Below are positions 1 to 7,717 of a stretch of 64,000 nt of DNA, one piece after another. A program made the translations under genes and the position numbers. Below the pieces are notes generated by a model, which saw only the letters and a program-made list of their open reading frames with translations, ran no database searches and had not been told where the DNA came from. Source of the stretch: ATM1 sp003577165 (GTDB lineage: Bacteria; Armatimonadota; Fimbriimonadia; Fimbriimonadales; ATM1); the NCBI GenBank assembly GCA_030263715.1, contig SZPM01000002.1:62001-126000 (forward strand), written 5' to 3'. Each line of letters starts with the position of its first letter. The stretch's first letter is position 1.

Positions 1-183
1 GTCGGTAAGCCAACCGGGATTCATCGCGCAAGCCTGCTGCTTGAAGATTTCGTAAAGAAGCAGGCCGTTCTCGCCGCACCGAAGTTCAGACGCCTTGGCG
101 GGCTCGAGATACGTCCACCCGACCTCTTGCGCGTACTCTATGAAAGGGCGTTGAACCGAGCCGCCTTCCGAGCCGATTGGCAT
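1..183 (-). CDS. hsdR: Type I restriction endonuclease subunit R, N-terminal 61 residues (runs off window)
   Basis: Reading leftwards from an ATG at 183, the frame is open to the window edge. It encodes 61 residues that resemble the start of HsdR (RPFIEYAQEVGWTYLEP, then LLLYEIFKQQACAMNPGWL). HsdR is the motor and nuclease subunit that translocates and cuts DNA in the HsdR2M2S complex. The nuclease and helicase domains lie outside the window. The ATG overlaps the hepT stop in a TGATG arrangement, so translation is probably coupled to hepT. The gene closes the RM locus that starts with hsdM at 5698. The family call rests on this short N-terminus and the flanking hsdS and hsdM. Confidence 0.8.
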   Translation of the reverse strand, partial: MPIGSEGGSVQRPFIEYAQEVGWTYLEPAKASELRCGENGLLLYEIFKQQACAMNPGWLTD

Positions 184-527
184 CAATCCGGCCCCTTCAT
201 AAGATGCTGCAGTTGCTCAACCGTGGTCGGCAACTCTTCGTGTATCAATGCCCAGACACGTCTATCGTCCACACTTCCATACCCGTGAGCGAGAAGGTTT
301 CTGAAGCCGACGAGCCTTCGAGACTCTGCAAGGGCATTGAACAGATCGCGGTCTACCTGCCGTAATTGTGTGATTGCTTCTCCAACGACGAACAGTTGCC
401 TCTCTACCGCTGAACGAAGAAACAGATCCGACAAGTAGTCGGCTTCGGTCTTGCCCTCGATGAATTGATTCACGGCCTCCGCTGCCTGCAGCGCGTCGAG
501 AACCAACTTCTTTGCTTCAGGCAGCAA
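183..527 (-). CDS. hepT: HepT-like HEPN RNase toxin (DUF86)
   Basis: This is the HEPN-fold toxin of an MNT/HEPN pair. The family signature R-X4-H-X-Y is present as RNLLAHGY near the C-terminus; in HEPN RNases the Arg and His are catalytic, and the Tyr is the residue modified by the MNT partner. I chose a TTG start at 527 because AGGAGGT lies 8 nt upstream and the start then overlaps the end of mntA by 11 nt. This gives 114 residues, normal for the family. A longer reading from an ATG at 593 would overlap mntA by 77 nt and is unlikely. The pair sits inside a type I RM operon, directly before hsdR. Confidence 0.85.
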   Translation of the reverse strand: MLPEAKKLVLDALQAAEAVNQFIEGKTEADYLSDLFLRSAVERQLFVVGEAITQLRQVDRDLFNALAESRRLVGFRNLLAHGYGSVDDRRVWALIHEELPTTVEQLQHLMKGPD

Positions 528-819
528 AGAGCAGTACCTCCTGCTCCTCAATGTTTCGCTTGAAGTATGGGTTCTTGATGGCGCAACGTTCAACTAAGTC
601 CACTTCACGCTTGAGCAAGGCTCTAAGATCTTCCCAAAAGTCGAAGTATTGTGCGGGCAGGCTAAGGCCTGGTGGCGGGGGCAAGAACTCGACGACGAAG
701 TCCACATCGCTCGTTTCAAGGGCAAACTTGCCGCTCACCGCGGAGCCGAAGACCCACAGGCGCTTCACCGCGTACTTGCGGCAAAGTTCGGCGATCTTCT
801 CTCTGGGCAACTCGATCAT
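517..819 (-). CDS. mntA: MntA-like nucleotidyltransferase antitoxin
   Basis: This 100-residue minimal nucleotidyltransferase has the family catalytic pattern (FGSAVSGKF followed by SDVDFVVEF, i.e. GS...DVD). Members of this family neutralise HepT by adding AMP residues to its HEPN tyrosine. The ATG at 819 is preceded by AGAGGTCC and, further upstream, by a TAAAAT hexamer, so the pair can probably be expressed independently of the upstream hsd genes. A 120-nt gap separates it from the DUF6119 gene. Antitoxin-first order with an overlapping toxin gene is typical. Confidence 0.87.
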   Translation of the reverse strand: MIELPREKIAELCRKYAVKRLWVFGSAVSGKFALETSDVDFVVEFLPPPPGLSLPAQYFDFWEDLRALLKREVDLVERCAIKNPYFKRNIEEQEVLLFAA

Positions 820-827
820 GGACCTCT

Positions 828-833
828 ATTTTA
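828..833 (-). promoter_or_regulatory. -10 hexamer TAAAAT for mntA
   Basis: TAAAAT lies 8 nt before the mntA ATG on the minus strand. The spacing matches other putative leaderless or near-leaderless promoters in the window, although an SD-like AGAGG also fits in the gap. Confidence 0.45.
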
Positions 834-939
834 CAGATTCTTGCCGGAATTGTGTGACGCGGGCCACGCTGGTCATGAGAGGGTTCGCGTGCTGCACACT
901 CGAGTTCCGAGCCGACCCGTGCTCCGCCACCATGTACGT

Positions 940-2559
940 CTAGTCTTCCTCCGCCAGCTCACGCACCCGGCTCAATGCCACTCGGTAGCCAAACCTCTGA
1001 AGTCTCTCCGCCGCTTGCGTAAGATTGAGTTGCGCGAAGAACGGAAGTGATGCAGGCCAGTTCCCATTCCGATTTGTGATGATAGCGAACACGACCTGGT
1101 AGTCTCCAGCCGTCGGGTGCGCTTCGGGAATGAGATCGCTGTGAGGGTTCGAGCATAACTTTTTGGCCGCCGCTCGAAACCCTGAGTCATAGAGAAATGT
1201 TTCTCCTGAGACAGCACCTTGCGCGAACAGGTGGCTCAAAGTTGCCGATCTTGTGCGCCGCTTGACGTGCACGAATTGCCTGCCTTTGGTGAACAGGTCG
1301 CAGAACTCGACACGGGAGTTGCCTACACGGATTAGTTTGTTCGCGGAATCGAAATGTGCATAGCCGCGCTCTTGCGCCACGCGCAGATTGTATGGTCCCT
1401 CGCGCTCGCCGGGCTTCGCATCGGGAAAGACTGGCGCGCCTTTAGCGAGCTGACCTACTTTTCCGGCAGTCCGGCTTGCGAAATCCTGCTCTACTTCGAA
1501 CCACTTTCCTGCTGTTAAGATGTAGACGCGGCTGTCTACTGGCGTCTGCCAAATGAGACATTCGTACAGTGACCAGCGGTCCTCGCTCTGCTGGGCACCC
1601 GCGTACCGTACTCCGACGTGGCATCTCTTCAGGTCCTCGATAGTCACCGGTTGCATAGCATCTTGGCGCTGTCGCGACTCGCGTTCTTGAAAGAAGTTGC
1701 TGAGTTCCAACTCTGGGAAGGCCCGCGCCTGCGCGCGAGATGAGAAGGTGAAACCCTCGACTCGTTCCCAGTCCACGACTTCTGGAGCGGCAAGTGTAAC
1801 GTCGCTCAAGCCCTCGTTCACGCTTGCGATGAGACGTTGATCTAACGAAGCGATATCTTGGGGATCACGAACAGGGTGCAGATGGTCCACGAATCCGAAG
1901 CGTTCTTTGTAATCTTCCTTCGTGTACACTTCAAGGGCACGGACACACGTATCTGCAATGTCATTGAACTCAACCTTCGCGACAATGACGAGCGTGTCAG
2001 AGCCTGCCACTCTCTTCGCGAACGACTCATCTCGTGGTACTCCGGTGACGGCGCTGAGGAGATCTTGCATGGGATCTAAGCCAAATGCAGCAAGCGAAGA
2101 ACCTGCGCTCGTTTGCGTTCGCCTTTGAACGACCAAGTCTTCGAATGTCTTTACGTCGACACTCCTTAGCTTGTCGGGATCCACGACGTTTAGGCACACC
2201 TTGAGGCCGAAGTCTCGCTCATAAGCGTCTGGATGAAGCAGAGAACGACCATATCCGAAGATTAGGGCAAACCACCGACCGCTCGCATGAACGAACAGAA
2301 CTGCCGAACTACTAGCATTGTAAACACCCTTGATATCGCTGCCGAACCCATCCGATACAAACCTCACCCACTTAGGTTCATTGGAATTCGAGGGTCGCAC
2401 ATACAGATGCCCTTCGAAGCCGACCGCCCTTGGCACCTCGTAATGTTGTAGACTATCCGGCATTTTCAGCGCGGTACGCGGTAAACCCCCTGCATTCTTA
2501 AGAAGGTAAATCGATAGATGTCGAGTCTTGACTCTATGTTTCATCGTGAGGCTCATCAT
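940..2559 (-). CDS. DUF6119 family protein (TIGR04141, sporadically distributed)
   Basis: This is a 539-residue soluble protein with no signal peptide or membrane segments. It matches my knowledge of the TIGR04141/DUF6119 family: an N-terminal KTRHLSIYLLKN strand, a central FGLDPMQDLLSAVTG segment, and a C-terminal FAIITNRNGNWPASLPFFAQ segment. The family is known from patchy occurrence in defence and mobile loci; its biochemical role is not established to my knowledge. It overlaps the hsdS end by 26 nt, so it is coupled to the restriction locus. Possible starts are ATGs at 2559, 2556 and 2544; the last has TATGAT 10 nt upstream. Placement between hsdS and hsdR suggests an auxiliary RM role (inference). 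Confidence 0.8.
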   Translation of the reverse strand: MMSLTMKHRVKTRHLSIYLLKNAGGLPRTALKMPDSLQHYEVPRAVGFEGHLYVRPSNSNEPKWVRFVSDGFGSDIKGVYNASSSAVLFVHASGRWFALIFGYGRSLLHPDAYERDFGLKVCLNVVDPDKLRSVDVKTFEDLVVQRRTQTSAGSSLAAFGLDPMQDLLSAVTGVPRDESFAKRVAGSDTLVIVAKVEFNDIADTCVRALEVYTKEDYKERFGFVDHLHPVRDPQDIASLDQRLIASVNEGLSDVTLAAPEVVDWERVEGFTFSSRAQARAFPELELSNFFQERESRQRQDAMQPVTIEDLKRCHVGVRYAGAQQSEDRWSLYECLIWQTPVDSRVYILTAGKWFEVEQDFASRTAGKVGQLAKGAPVFPDAKPGEREGPYNLRVAQERGYAHFDSANKLIRVGNSRVEFCDLFTKGRQFVHVKRRTRSATLSHLFAQGAVSGETFLYDSGFRAAAKKLCSNPHSDLIPEAHPTAGDYQVVFAIITNRNGNWPASLPFFAQLNLTQAAERLQRFGYRVALSRVRELAEED

Positions 2560-3841
2560 ACTGCCGGACGCGTACTTGGCCGCTCATGAGGTGGTGAAGG
2601 AGGCATTGAAAGAGCGAATCGAGCGCCTGATGCCTCCTTTGCTCCTTTGCTGACTTTGCCTCGATGGACAACACTTGTTCCGCAATCGCCGACTGTTCGT
2701 CAAGCGGAGGCACTGGAACTTTCGTCTGCCGCAGAACATCAACCTGCAAGTTGAACTTCCCATCCGCAGCATGCTTGCAGCACGACGGAAAGTCCACGAA
2801 GGTGGAAGTCAACACTAAGCGGAGGTAAGCGGGAACCACCAGTCCGCCGGGAACTGCTTTGAGAGCAAAGGAGGCGAATGTCGCCTCGTCGAATGGTAAG
2901 TTTGAGACAACGGCGAGTCGACCAACGTTTCCGACAGAGCCGCTTGAGCCAACTATCAGACAATCACCGTTTGATACGTGTTTGTCCCTTCCGATTTTTC
3001 GGCGGATTCGGTACTTGATGTCGTAGTTCACAGAGCCACCGCGAATGTTGGGGATCGCGATAACTGGGATACCGCTTTGATCCTCCTCGCTCCTCCTCCA
3101 GGAGGTTCCGCGGACGAAAGATGCGACACCGTCGCCGAGCATTCTCACCTCCCAATGCTCGGGGATTTCGCCGATTTCGGTTTGTTTGAGCTTCACGTTC
3201 GGAGCTTCGTGGATGGGGACGGGGCCGTAGGTGAAGAGGTGGCGCATTAGGCTCTTTCTGAGCTCTTTGGTGGCGGCGATGACCTTCTCGGTCGCCTCCT
3301 TCGCCCGCTGCACAGTCATCAGCACATCCGCAATCGCCCGCTGCTCTTTTAGGGGCGGCAACGGAACCTCAAATGACGCCAGGCGCTCCTTGGAGAGATT
3401 GGGGATCGTACTGTTATTACCCTGACCCTCCATGCGGCCCCACAGGGTAAACGCTGCCTGCATCCAGAACATGTAGAACCGCGGATCGACATTGTCGTTG
3501 CGGGCTCGCAACCGGTGAATATGGTTTTGGTAGAGGCAGCGGGAAAATTCTTCTTCCCAAATGGCCGTTCGGCCGATGTCACCGCCCTCGCATGTAAGAA
3601 GATCACCTGGCTGAAGCTGCAAACGCGCTGCCTCCGCCGGTGAAAAGTACATTGAATCTACGTTCGTCAGGTCCAGCCGACCCCAGAAGACATTCGCAGT
3701 TCGGAGAAACGGCAAAGGCTGGCCGTTCCGGTCCCTTCGGTTCAAGGCCTTGCCCTGAGTGATGTCGAAGAGATCCCCTAGTCTCGCGGTGGGCCATCCG
3801 GCCCGATCCGGAAGACATTCCGCGACAATTTCCGAGCCCAT
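2534..3841 (-). CDS. hsdS: Type I restriction-modification specificity subunit S
   Basis: HsdS supplies DNA target recognition for the methylase and the restriction complex. Two target-recognition domains are visible. The first begins at WPTARLGDLFDITQGK and ends before the conserved helix PLPPLKEQRAIADVL. The second begins at IGEIPEHWEVRMLGDG and ends at PVPPLDEQSAIAEQV. This duplicated TRD-helix layout is the standard HsdS plan. The frame is open to an ATG at 3862, but I prefer the ATG at 3841, which has a TAACAT hexamer 7 nt upstream and does not overlap the start of the divergent small gene. The product is then 435 residues. The 3' end overlaps the DUF6119 gene. Confidence 0.9.
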   Translation of the reverse strand: MGSEIVAECLPDRAGWPTARLGDLFDITQGKALNRRDRNGQPLPFLRTANVFWGRLDLTNVDSMYFSPAEAARLQLQPGDLLTCEGGDIGRTAIWEEEFSRCLYQNHIHRLRARNDNVDPRFYMFWMQAAFTLWGRMEGQGNNSTIPNLSKERLASFEVPLPPLKEQRAIADVLMTVQRAKEATEKVIAATKELRKSLMRHLFTYGPVPIHEAPNVKLKQTEIGEIPEHWEVRMLGDGVASFVRGTSWRRSEEDQSGIPVIAIPNIRGGSVNYDIKYRIRRKIGRDKHVSNGDCLIVGSSGSVGNVGRLAVVSNLPFDEATFASFALKAVPGGLVVPAYLRLVLTSTFVDFPSCCKHAADGKFNLQVDVLRQTKVPVPPLDEQSAIAEQVLSIEAKSAKEQRRHQALDSLFQCLLHHLMSGQVRVRQYDEPHDET

Positions 3842-3847
3842 TTCGTC

Positions 3848-3853
3848 TATGTT
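3848..3853 (+). promoter_or_regulatory. -10 hexamer TATGTT for the small HTH-like gene
   Basis: TATGTT ends 7 nt before the ATG at 3861. The spacing matches the leaderless pattern seen elsewhere in the window. Confidence 0.45.
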
Positions 3854-3854
3854 A
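3849..3854 (-). promoter_or_regulatory. -10 hexamer TAACAT for hsdS
   Basis: TAACAT on the minus strand ends 7 nt before the hsdS ATG at 3841. It overlaps the plus-strand TATGTT hexamer of the divergent small gene by five bases, so polymerase binding for the two genes should be mutually exclusive (inference). Confidence 0.45.
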
Positions 3855-3860
3855 ACAATC

Positions 3861-4064
3861 ATGCCGAGACCGAAGAACCACGGAAAGGACTGGTCTCCTT
3901 CCGACGTTAATCAACTCAAAGACCTGGCGAAGGAGAACACGCCGACGCGGGTCATCGCGATTAAGTTGGGCCGGACTGCCGACGCAGTGCAGTCCAAGGC
4001 GACCCATGAGGGCATTAGCCTTAAGCCAACCAACCAATCGCCATATAACCGGCGGAAGAAATAG
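3861..4064 (+). CDS. Small HTH/SANT-like basic protein inside the RM locus
   Basis: This 67-residue basic protein is read opposite to the flanking hsdS and hsdM. The core (WSPSDVNQLKDLAKENT, then IAIKLGRTADAVQSKA) looks like a Myb/SANT or GcrA-type helix-turn-helix: a Trp, evenly spaced Leu residues, an LGRT turn and an alanine-rich recognition helix. The tail SPYNRRKK is strongly basic. I recognise it as a widespread small conserved protein without an assigned function. The frame is open further upstream, but the ATG at 3861 has a TATGTT hexamer 7 nt before it and no SD. It ends 2 nt before the hsdM stop. A controller role for the RM genes is possible but only inferred. Confidence 0.7.
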   Translation: MPRPKNHGKDWSPSDVNQLKDLAKENTPTRVIAIKLGRTADAVQSKATHEGISLKPTNQSPYNRRKK

Positions 4065-4066
4065 TC

Positions 4067-5698
4067 TCATAGACCAAGCGCGCCTAGAAGATTGCGGAGC
4101 CGTTCATCCGCTTCCGCCCGCTCTTCTTCCGCCTCCTTCAACAGCACGACCGCCTCTTCCAAAGGAAGAATATCTTCGGCTGCGCCGTTCGAAACGTAGC
4201 GGCTCGGCGAGAGGTTGAAGTCGTTCTTCGCAATCTCGAAAAGGGGCACGAGTTTGGAGAACGCTTCAATCTCCCCTCGCGAAAGCCCCGCCTCCGCGAT
4301 CCGCTCTATGTTCTTCTCGGTCAGTTCGTTCTTCGGCCTTCCTTTCTCGCACTCGCGGCTGGCGTTAATCATGAGGACCGAACCTCCACCACCTGCTCCC
4401 TCTTCCTCTCGCTTCGCTCCAAGAGGAGGGGGGGATTTGTGCAGCACCATAATCACGCTGGGGCCGGACATGTTCGCGAAGATGTTGCTCGGCATCAGAA
4501 TGACCATCTCCACCAAGTTCGCCTCGACGATCTTCTTGCGGATGTCCCGCTCGCGGTCCGAACCCTGGTTGCCGCTGCCGCGCGACGCGGCGCCGGTATC
4601 GATGATCACGACCGTCCTGCCGTTCGGTTTGAGCGAAGCCAGCATGTGCTGGATCCAGCCCCAATCGGCGGTCGAATTCGGCGGTATGCCGTAGATGAAC
4701 CGGCCGTAAGTGTCGTTCTCGTACGTCTGCTGTCGAAATGCGTCCTGATTCCACATCGGGTTCGCGATGACGCGGTCGAACTTTTTGAGTCCGCCATCCG
4801 TTTCCAGGAATCTGGGGTGGTTCATCGTATCTCCCAGGCGAATGTCCGCCTCGACCTGGTGGATGAACGCGTTCATTTTCGCCATCGCATACGTGGCAGC
4901 GAGAATCTCCTGACCATGCAGCTTGACCGGCGGCACCTTCGCAGGAAGTTCCCAATGTCCGTTCCTTTCTTTACCACACCTTTCGAGCAATTCGAGGTGC
5001 GCTTTGATCGCGAGGGAGAAAGAGCCACAGCACGGGTCGTAAACTTCCATGCCCGGCTGAACATCGAGGAGTTTGGCCATGAGACGAGCGACTTGTCGCG
5101 GAGTGTAGTATTCGCCGGCGCTTTGGCCGCTGCCGGCTTGGAATTTCGCGATGAGGTACTCGTACGCGTCGCCGATGATATCGGGCTGTACGTCGTATAG
5201 ACCCAGCCGATGCTTATTGAGCACTTGCATGACTTCCGCGAGATGATCGTCGGTTACAACGCGCTGTCCCGCGGCAGTGGCATTGAAATCAATTGTATCC
5301 AGCACGCCTTCGAGGGAAGGGTTCTGCTTCACGAAGGCGCGCATCGCGTCGGTGAGTCGCTGGCCGAGCCCGGATCGCACCTTGATGAGCTCGCTCCATC
5401 GCGACTCTTTGGGAAGGAAGAAACGAACGAGGGAGTGGTCGTTCTCTGCAATCTGGGCGGCTTTCTCTTTTGTTTGCATCAGTTCCTTCGCCAGGCGTTC
5501 AACTTCGTCCTCGAACACGTCCGAGACTCGCTTGATGAAGATGAGGGGAAGGATGTAGTCCTTGTAGCGCGGCGCGTCCACCGGCCCACGAATCTTGCAG
5601 GCGGCGTCCCAGAGCCAATTCCGGAGCGTGGAAAGGTCAAGGGTTTTCGCCCCTGGCAGATAAGGCTTGACTTTCTCTCTGACTCTACGGGTGGCCAT
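4067..5698 (-). CDS. hsdM: Type I restriction-modification DNA methyltransferase subunit M
   Basis: HsdM transfers methyl groups from S-adenosylmethionine to adenine N6 at sites chosen by HsdS. The N-terminal helical domain (LRNWLWDAACKIRGPVDAP, then KDYILPLIFIKRVSD) is followed by the class gamma methylase core. This contains GEYYTPRQVARLMAKLL, motif I VYDPCCGSFSLA (about residue 221) and motif IV VIANPMWNQDAF (about residue 313). Motif IV reads NPMW where NPPF/Y is usual, a substitution I have a recollection of seeing in some HsdM branches. The length, 543 residues, is normal. The start ATG at 5698 has TAAACT 7 nt upstream. Unlike many RM operons, hsdM and hsdS are separated here by a divergent gene. 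Confidence 0.92.
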   Translation of the reverse strand: MATRRVREKVKPYLPGAKTLDLSTLRNWLWDAACKIRGPVDAPRYKDYILPLIFIKRVSDVFEDEVERLAKELMQTKEKAAQIAENDHSLVRFFLPKESRWSELIKVRSGLGQRLTDAMRAFVKQNPSLEGVLDTIDFNATAAGQRVVTDDHLAEVMQVLNKHRLGLYDVQPDIIGDAYEYLIAKFQAGSGQSAGEYYTPRQVARLMAKLLDVQPGMEVYDPCCGSFSLAIKAHLELLERCGKERNGHWELPAKVPPVKLHGQEILAATYAMAKMNAFIHQVEADIRLGDTMNHPRFLETDGGLKKFDRVIANPMWNQDAFRQQTYENDTYGRFIYGIPPNSTADWGWIQHMLASLKPNGRTVVIIDTGAASRGSGNQGSDRERDIRKKIVEANLVEMVILMPSNIFANMSGPSVIMVLHKSPPPLGAKREEEGAGGGGSVLMINASRECEKGRPKNELTEKNIERIAEAGLSRGEIEAFSKLVPLFEIAKNDFNLSPSRYVSNGAAEDILPLEEAVVLLKEAEEERAEADERLRNLLGALGL

Positions 5699-5705
5699 TG
5701 CTAAC

Positions 5706-5711
5706 AGTTTA
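5706..5711 (-). promoter_or_regulatory. -10 hexamer TAAACT for hsdM
   Basis: TAAACT on the minus strand ends 7 nt before the hsdM ATG. There is no SD in between, which fits a leaderless transcript. Confidence 0.5.
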
Positions 5712-5923
5712 GTCTATGGTTTGGCTCCCCGAAAAGACCGCCTCCCGGCCTTGACGATCCCGGCTGAGATGGCCTAAGAGGCATGACCCGCCGCAAGACA
5801 GCCTCCGACGCCCCGCACGCCCCCCGGCGACTCCCTCCTCCCCCGGGGCGCGGAGCGACAGGGGGAGGGGGTTGGGGGAGGGGGCCCCTGCACCGGCCGA
5901 GGAACCCTGTGGAAAACCCGCGG

Positions 5924-5986
5924 GTTGCACGCCCTCACATGCACGCTTTTCCACGCGCGGAGCGTGCACCGTGCAACCGTGCACCC
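5924..5986 (-). repeat. Dispersed palindromic element, copy A
   Basis: The core at 5940-5968 is TGCACGCT, 13 nt, AGCGTGCA: an 8-bp perfect inverted repeat. On the minus strand it is preceded by spaced TGCAC pentamers (GGGTGCACGGTTGCACGG). The same 29-bp architecture occurs at 6043-6071, 52735-52763 and 52861-52889. Confidence 0.85.
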
Positions 5987-6040
5987 TCGGCGCACAGGCG
6001 GCGGAACGAGGGACTGCAGGGGACCAGCGGGCGGACCCAA

Positions 6041-6090
6041 CCTGCACGCCCTCCCTTGCGCGGGGCGTGCAGCGTGCAAGAGTGCACCCC
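6041..6090 (-). repeat. Dispersed palindromic element, copy B (compensatory change)
   Basis: The core at 6043-6071 is TGCACGCC, 13 nt, GGCGTGCA. Relative to the other copies the last base of one arm and its partner in the other arm have both changed (T-A to C-G), which keeps the 8-bp stem. The minus-strand flank again carries spaced TGCAC pentamers. Confidence 0.82.
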
Positions 6091-6152
6091 CGGCCCACGG
6101 CAGCCCACGGCGGCCCACCGGCCCAGGCAAGCCTACTGAGATTCCATATTCA

Positions 6153-6160
6153 GCCGAGAA
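6153..6160 (+). promoter_or_regulatory. Sigma-28-like -10 element (GCCGAGAA) before flagellin
   Basis: GCCGAGAA differs by one base from the FliA consensus GCCGATAA and lies 49 nt before the flagellin ATG. The matching -35 (about 6133-6141, CTACTGAGA) is poor. A FliA/WhiG-type sigma gene is present at 35377, which makes such a promoter plausible. Confidence 0.4.
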
Positions 6161-6175
6161 TTCACATGACGATTC

Positions 6176-6197
6176 TGCGGGGATTCGACCCCCCGCA
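6176..6197 (+). promoter_or_regulatory. 5' UTR hairpin directly before the flagellin SD
   Basis: TGCGGGG and CCCCGCA pair around an 8-nt loop. The stem ends just before the SD AGGTGG (6198-6203), leaving the SD free. It could stabilise the mRNA or gate translation; no regulator can be named from sequence. Confidence 0.5.
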
Positions 6198-6209
6198 AGG
6201 TGGCTTTGA

Positions 6210-7661
6210 ATGAGCATTCGCATCAACACGAACCTCCCGGCGATGAACGCGCTGAGGAACCTGACCTCGACCAACGAGGAGTTGGGCAAGTCCATCAACC
6301 GCCTCTCCACGGGGCTCCGCATCACCAGCGCGGCCGACGACCCCGCCGGACTCGTCATCAGCGAGAACCTCCGCACCCAGGTCCTGGCGATCGACCAGGC
6401 GATGCGCAACTCGCAAGACGCCATCAACATGACGAAGACCGCCGAGGGCGCGCTCAACGAAGTGCAGACTCTGCTACGCAGCATCCGCGCTCTCGCGGTG
6501 CACTCCGCCAACAGCGGCGTGGTGGACTCGAACGTCCTCAACGCGAACCAATCGCAAATCCGTTCGGTGATCCAATCCATCGACCGAATCGCCTCGCACA
6601 CGGCGTTCGGCAACAAGAAACTGCTCGACGGCACGTCCGGCGCGCAAGCCGCCGTGACGGCGCCATCGTACGTGGACAGCATCTACATGGGCGGATCGTT
6701 CAACGGGCATCCCGTCGCGAACGGCGCCATCACCGTCGACGTCATCACGCAGGCTGCGCGAGCCGTGATCGCAACCGACGTCACCTATGCTGACGCGAAC
6801 TCGATCGTCCCGCCGGGAACGATCACCCTCAACGGCATGACGTTCATCTCGTCAGGCTCCGACACCCTGCAGGACCTCGTTACGCGAATCAATCAGATGT
6901 CCGGAACGACAGGCGTCACGGCTTCGATCACGGGTGGGGGGCCCGTCTCGATCACCTTGACGCAGAACGAGTACGGAGCGAACTTCCGAATTCAACTCTT
7001 CGACACGGCAGGGCTCATCAACTCGACGAGTTACTCCACCGCAGCGGGAGTGGACGCCGTCGCCGATGTCACCGTCACAACGAGCGATGGGCCGGAAACC
7101 GTGCAGTTCCGCGGCGGTCGAGGATTCGGCGACAGCGGACTCAGGCTGACCGACTCCTACGGCAACGCGATTCGTCTCACGGAGGACGGCAACCTCAACA
7201 TGTCCGGCCCGACGCAGGTTGGCGTCGTCACGGCCGGCGCGATTCAGATTCAGTTCGGTCCGAACGAGAACCAGGCCGTACAACTTTCGATTCCGAGCCT
7301 CTTTGCGAAGGACCTCGGAACGGGCGCAGTGCCCGGCGAGTCGATCGCGACTCTCGACGTCACGACTCCAGGGGGGGCGGAGAATGCGATTCGCATCATT
7401 GACGACGCCATTCGCCAACTCTCCGGCATCCGCGGCCAGATCGGCAGTTTTCAGAAGGACTTCCTCGAAAGCAACGTGCGAAGCCTCTCCATCTCGCGTG
7501 AGAATCTCGCGGCGACCGAGTCCACGATTCGCGACGCCGACATGGCGATGGAGATCACGGAGTACACGAAGCTCCAGATACTCCAGCAATCCGGAATGGC
7601 GGTTCTTGCCCAAGCGAACCACATCCCTCAGAGCGTTTTGCAGCTCCTCAACGGAGCCTAA
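6210..7661 (+). CDS. Flagellin
   Basis: Flagellin is the filament subunit exported through the flagellar type III apparatus. The N-terminal D0/D1 region is typical (MSIRINTNLPAMNALRNL, LSTGLRITSAADDPAGL). So is the C-terminal D1/D0 region (RENLAATESTIRDADMAMEI, then QQSGMAVLAQANHIPQSVLQ). The central surface domain (about residues 150-390) is Thr/Gly/Asp-rich and variable, as expected. There is no cleavable signal peptide, which is normal for flagellin. The ATG at 6210 has AGGTGG 6 nt upstream. The gene stands alone, with a terminator after it and a sigma-28-like element before it. No other flagellar structural gene is in the window. The symbol is left blank because fliC/hag naming is lineage-specific. 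Confidence 0.95.
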   Translation: MSIRINTNLPAMNALRNLTSTNEELGKSINRLSTGLRITSAADDPAGLVISENLRTQVLAIDQAMRNSQDAINMTKTAEGALNEVQTLLRSIRALAVHSANSGVVDSNVLNANQSQIRSVIQSIDRIASHTAFGNKKLLDGTSGAQAAVTAPSYVDSIYMGGSFNGHPVANGAITVDVITQAARAVIATDVTYADANSIVPPGTITLNGMTFISSGSDTLQDLVTRINQMSGTTGVTASITGGGPVSITLTQNEYGANFRIQLFDTAGLINSTSYSTAAGVDAVADVTVTTSDGPETVQFRGGRGFGDSGLRLTDSYGNAIRLTEDGNLNMSGPTQVGVVTAGAIQIQFGPNENQAVQLSIPSLFAKDLGTGAVPGESIATLDVTTPGGAENAIRIIDDAIRQLSGIRGQIGSFQKDFLESNVRSLSISRENLAATESTIRDADMAMEITEYTKLQILQQSGMAVLAQANHIPQSVLQLLNGA

Positions 7662-7686
7662 CCTCCCGTCCTCAGTAGTAGCGTAA

Positions 7687-7717
7687 GCCGGGCCCGCCAG
7701 GGTCCGGCTCTCTTTTT
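7687..7717 (+). terminator. Intrinsic terminator of flagellin
   Basis: A 9-bp stem (GCCGGGCCC with GGGTCCGGC, one G-T pair) closes a GCCA loop and is followed by TCTCTTTTT. It lies 25 nt after the flagellin stop and touches the convergent prfA stop. Confidence 0.82.

Larger units (their letters stand above)
5712..6152. other. Gene-free, very GC-rich divergent intergenic region
   Basis: The gap between hsdM (leftward) and flagellin (rightward) has no convincing gene. It holds runs of G and C (around 5820-5890) and two copies of a palindromic repeat (5924-5986 and 6041-6090). Open frames across it on both strands are low-complexity (Pro, Arg, Gly, Ala) and result from the base composition. Confidence 0.6.

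Noticed and set aside
5924..6090. CRISPR-like array
   Set aside because: Only two copies, each self-palindromic with unequal spacing and variation inside the unit; no cas genes. It fits a REP-type element.
5774..6682. Minus-strand frame of 302 residues across the repeat region
   Set aside because: It runs antisense into flagellin and through the palindromic repeats; low-complexity, GC-driven.
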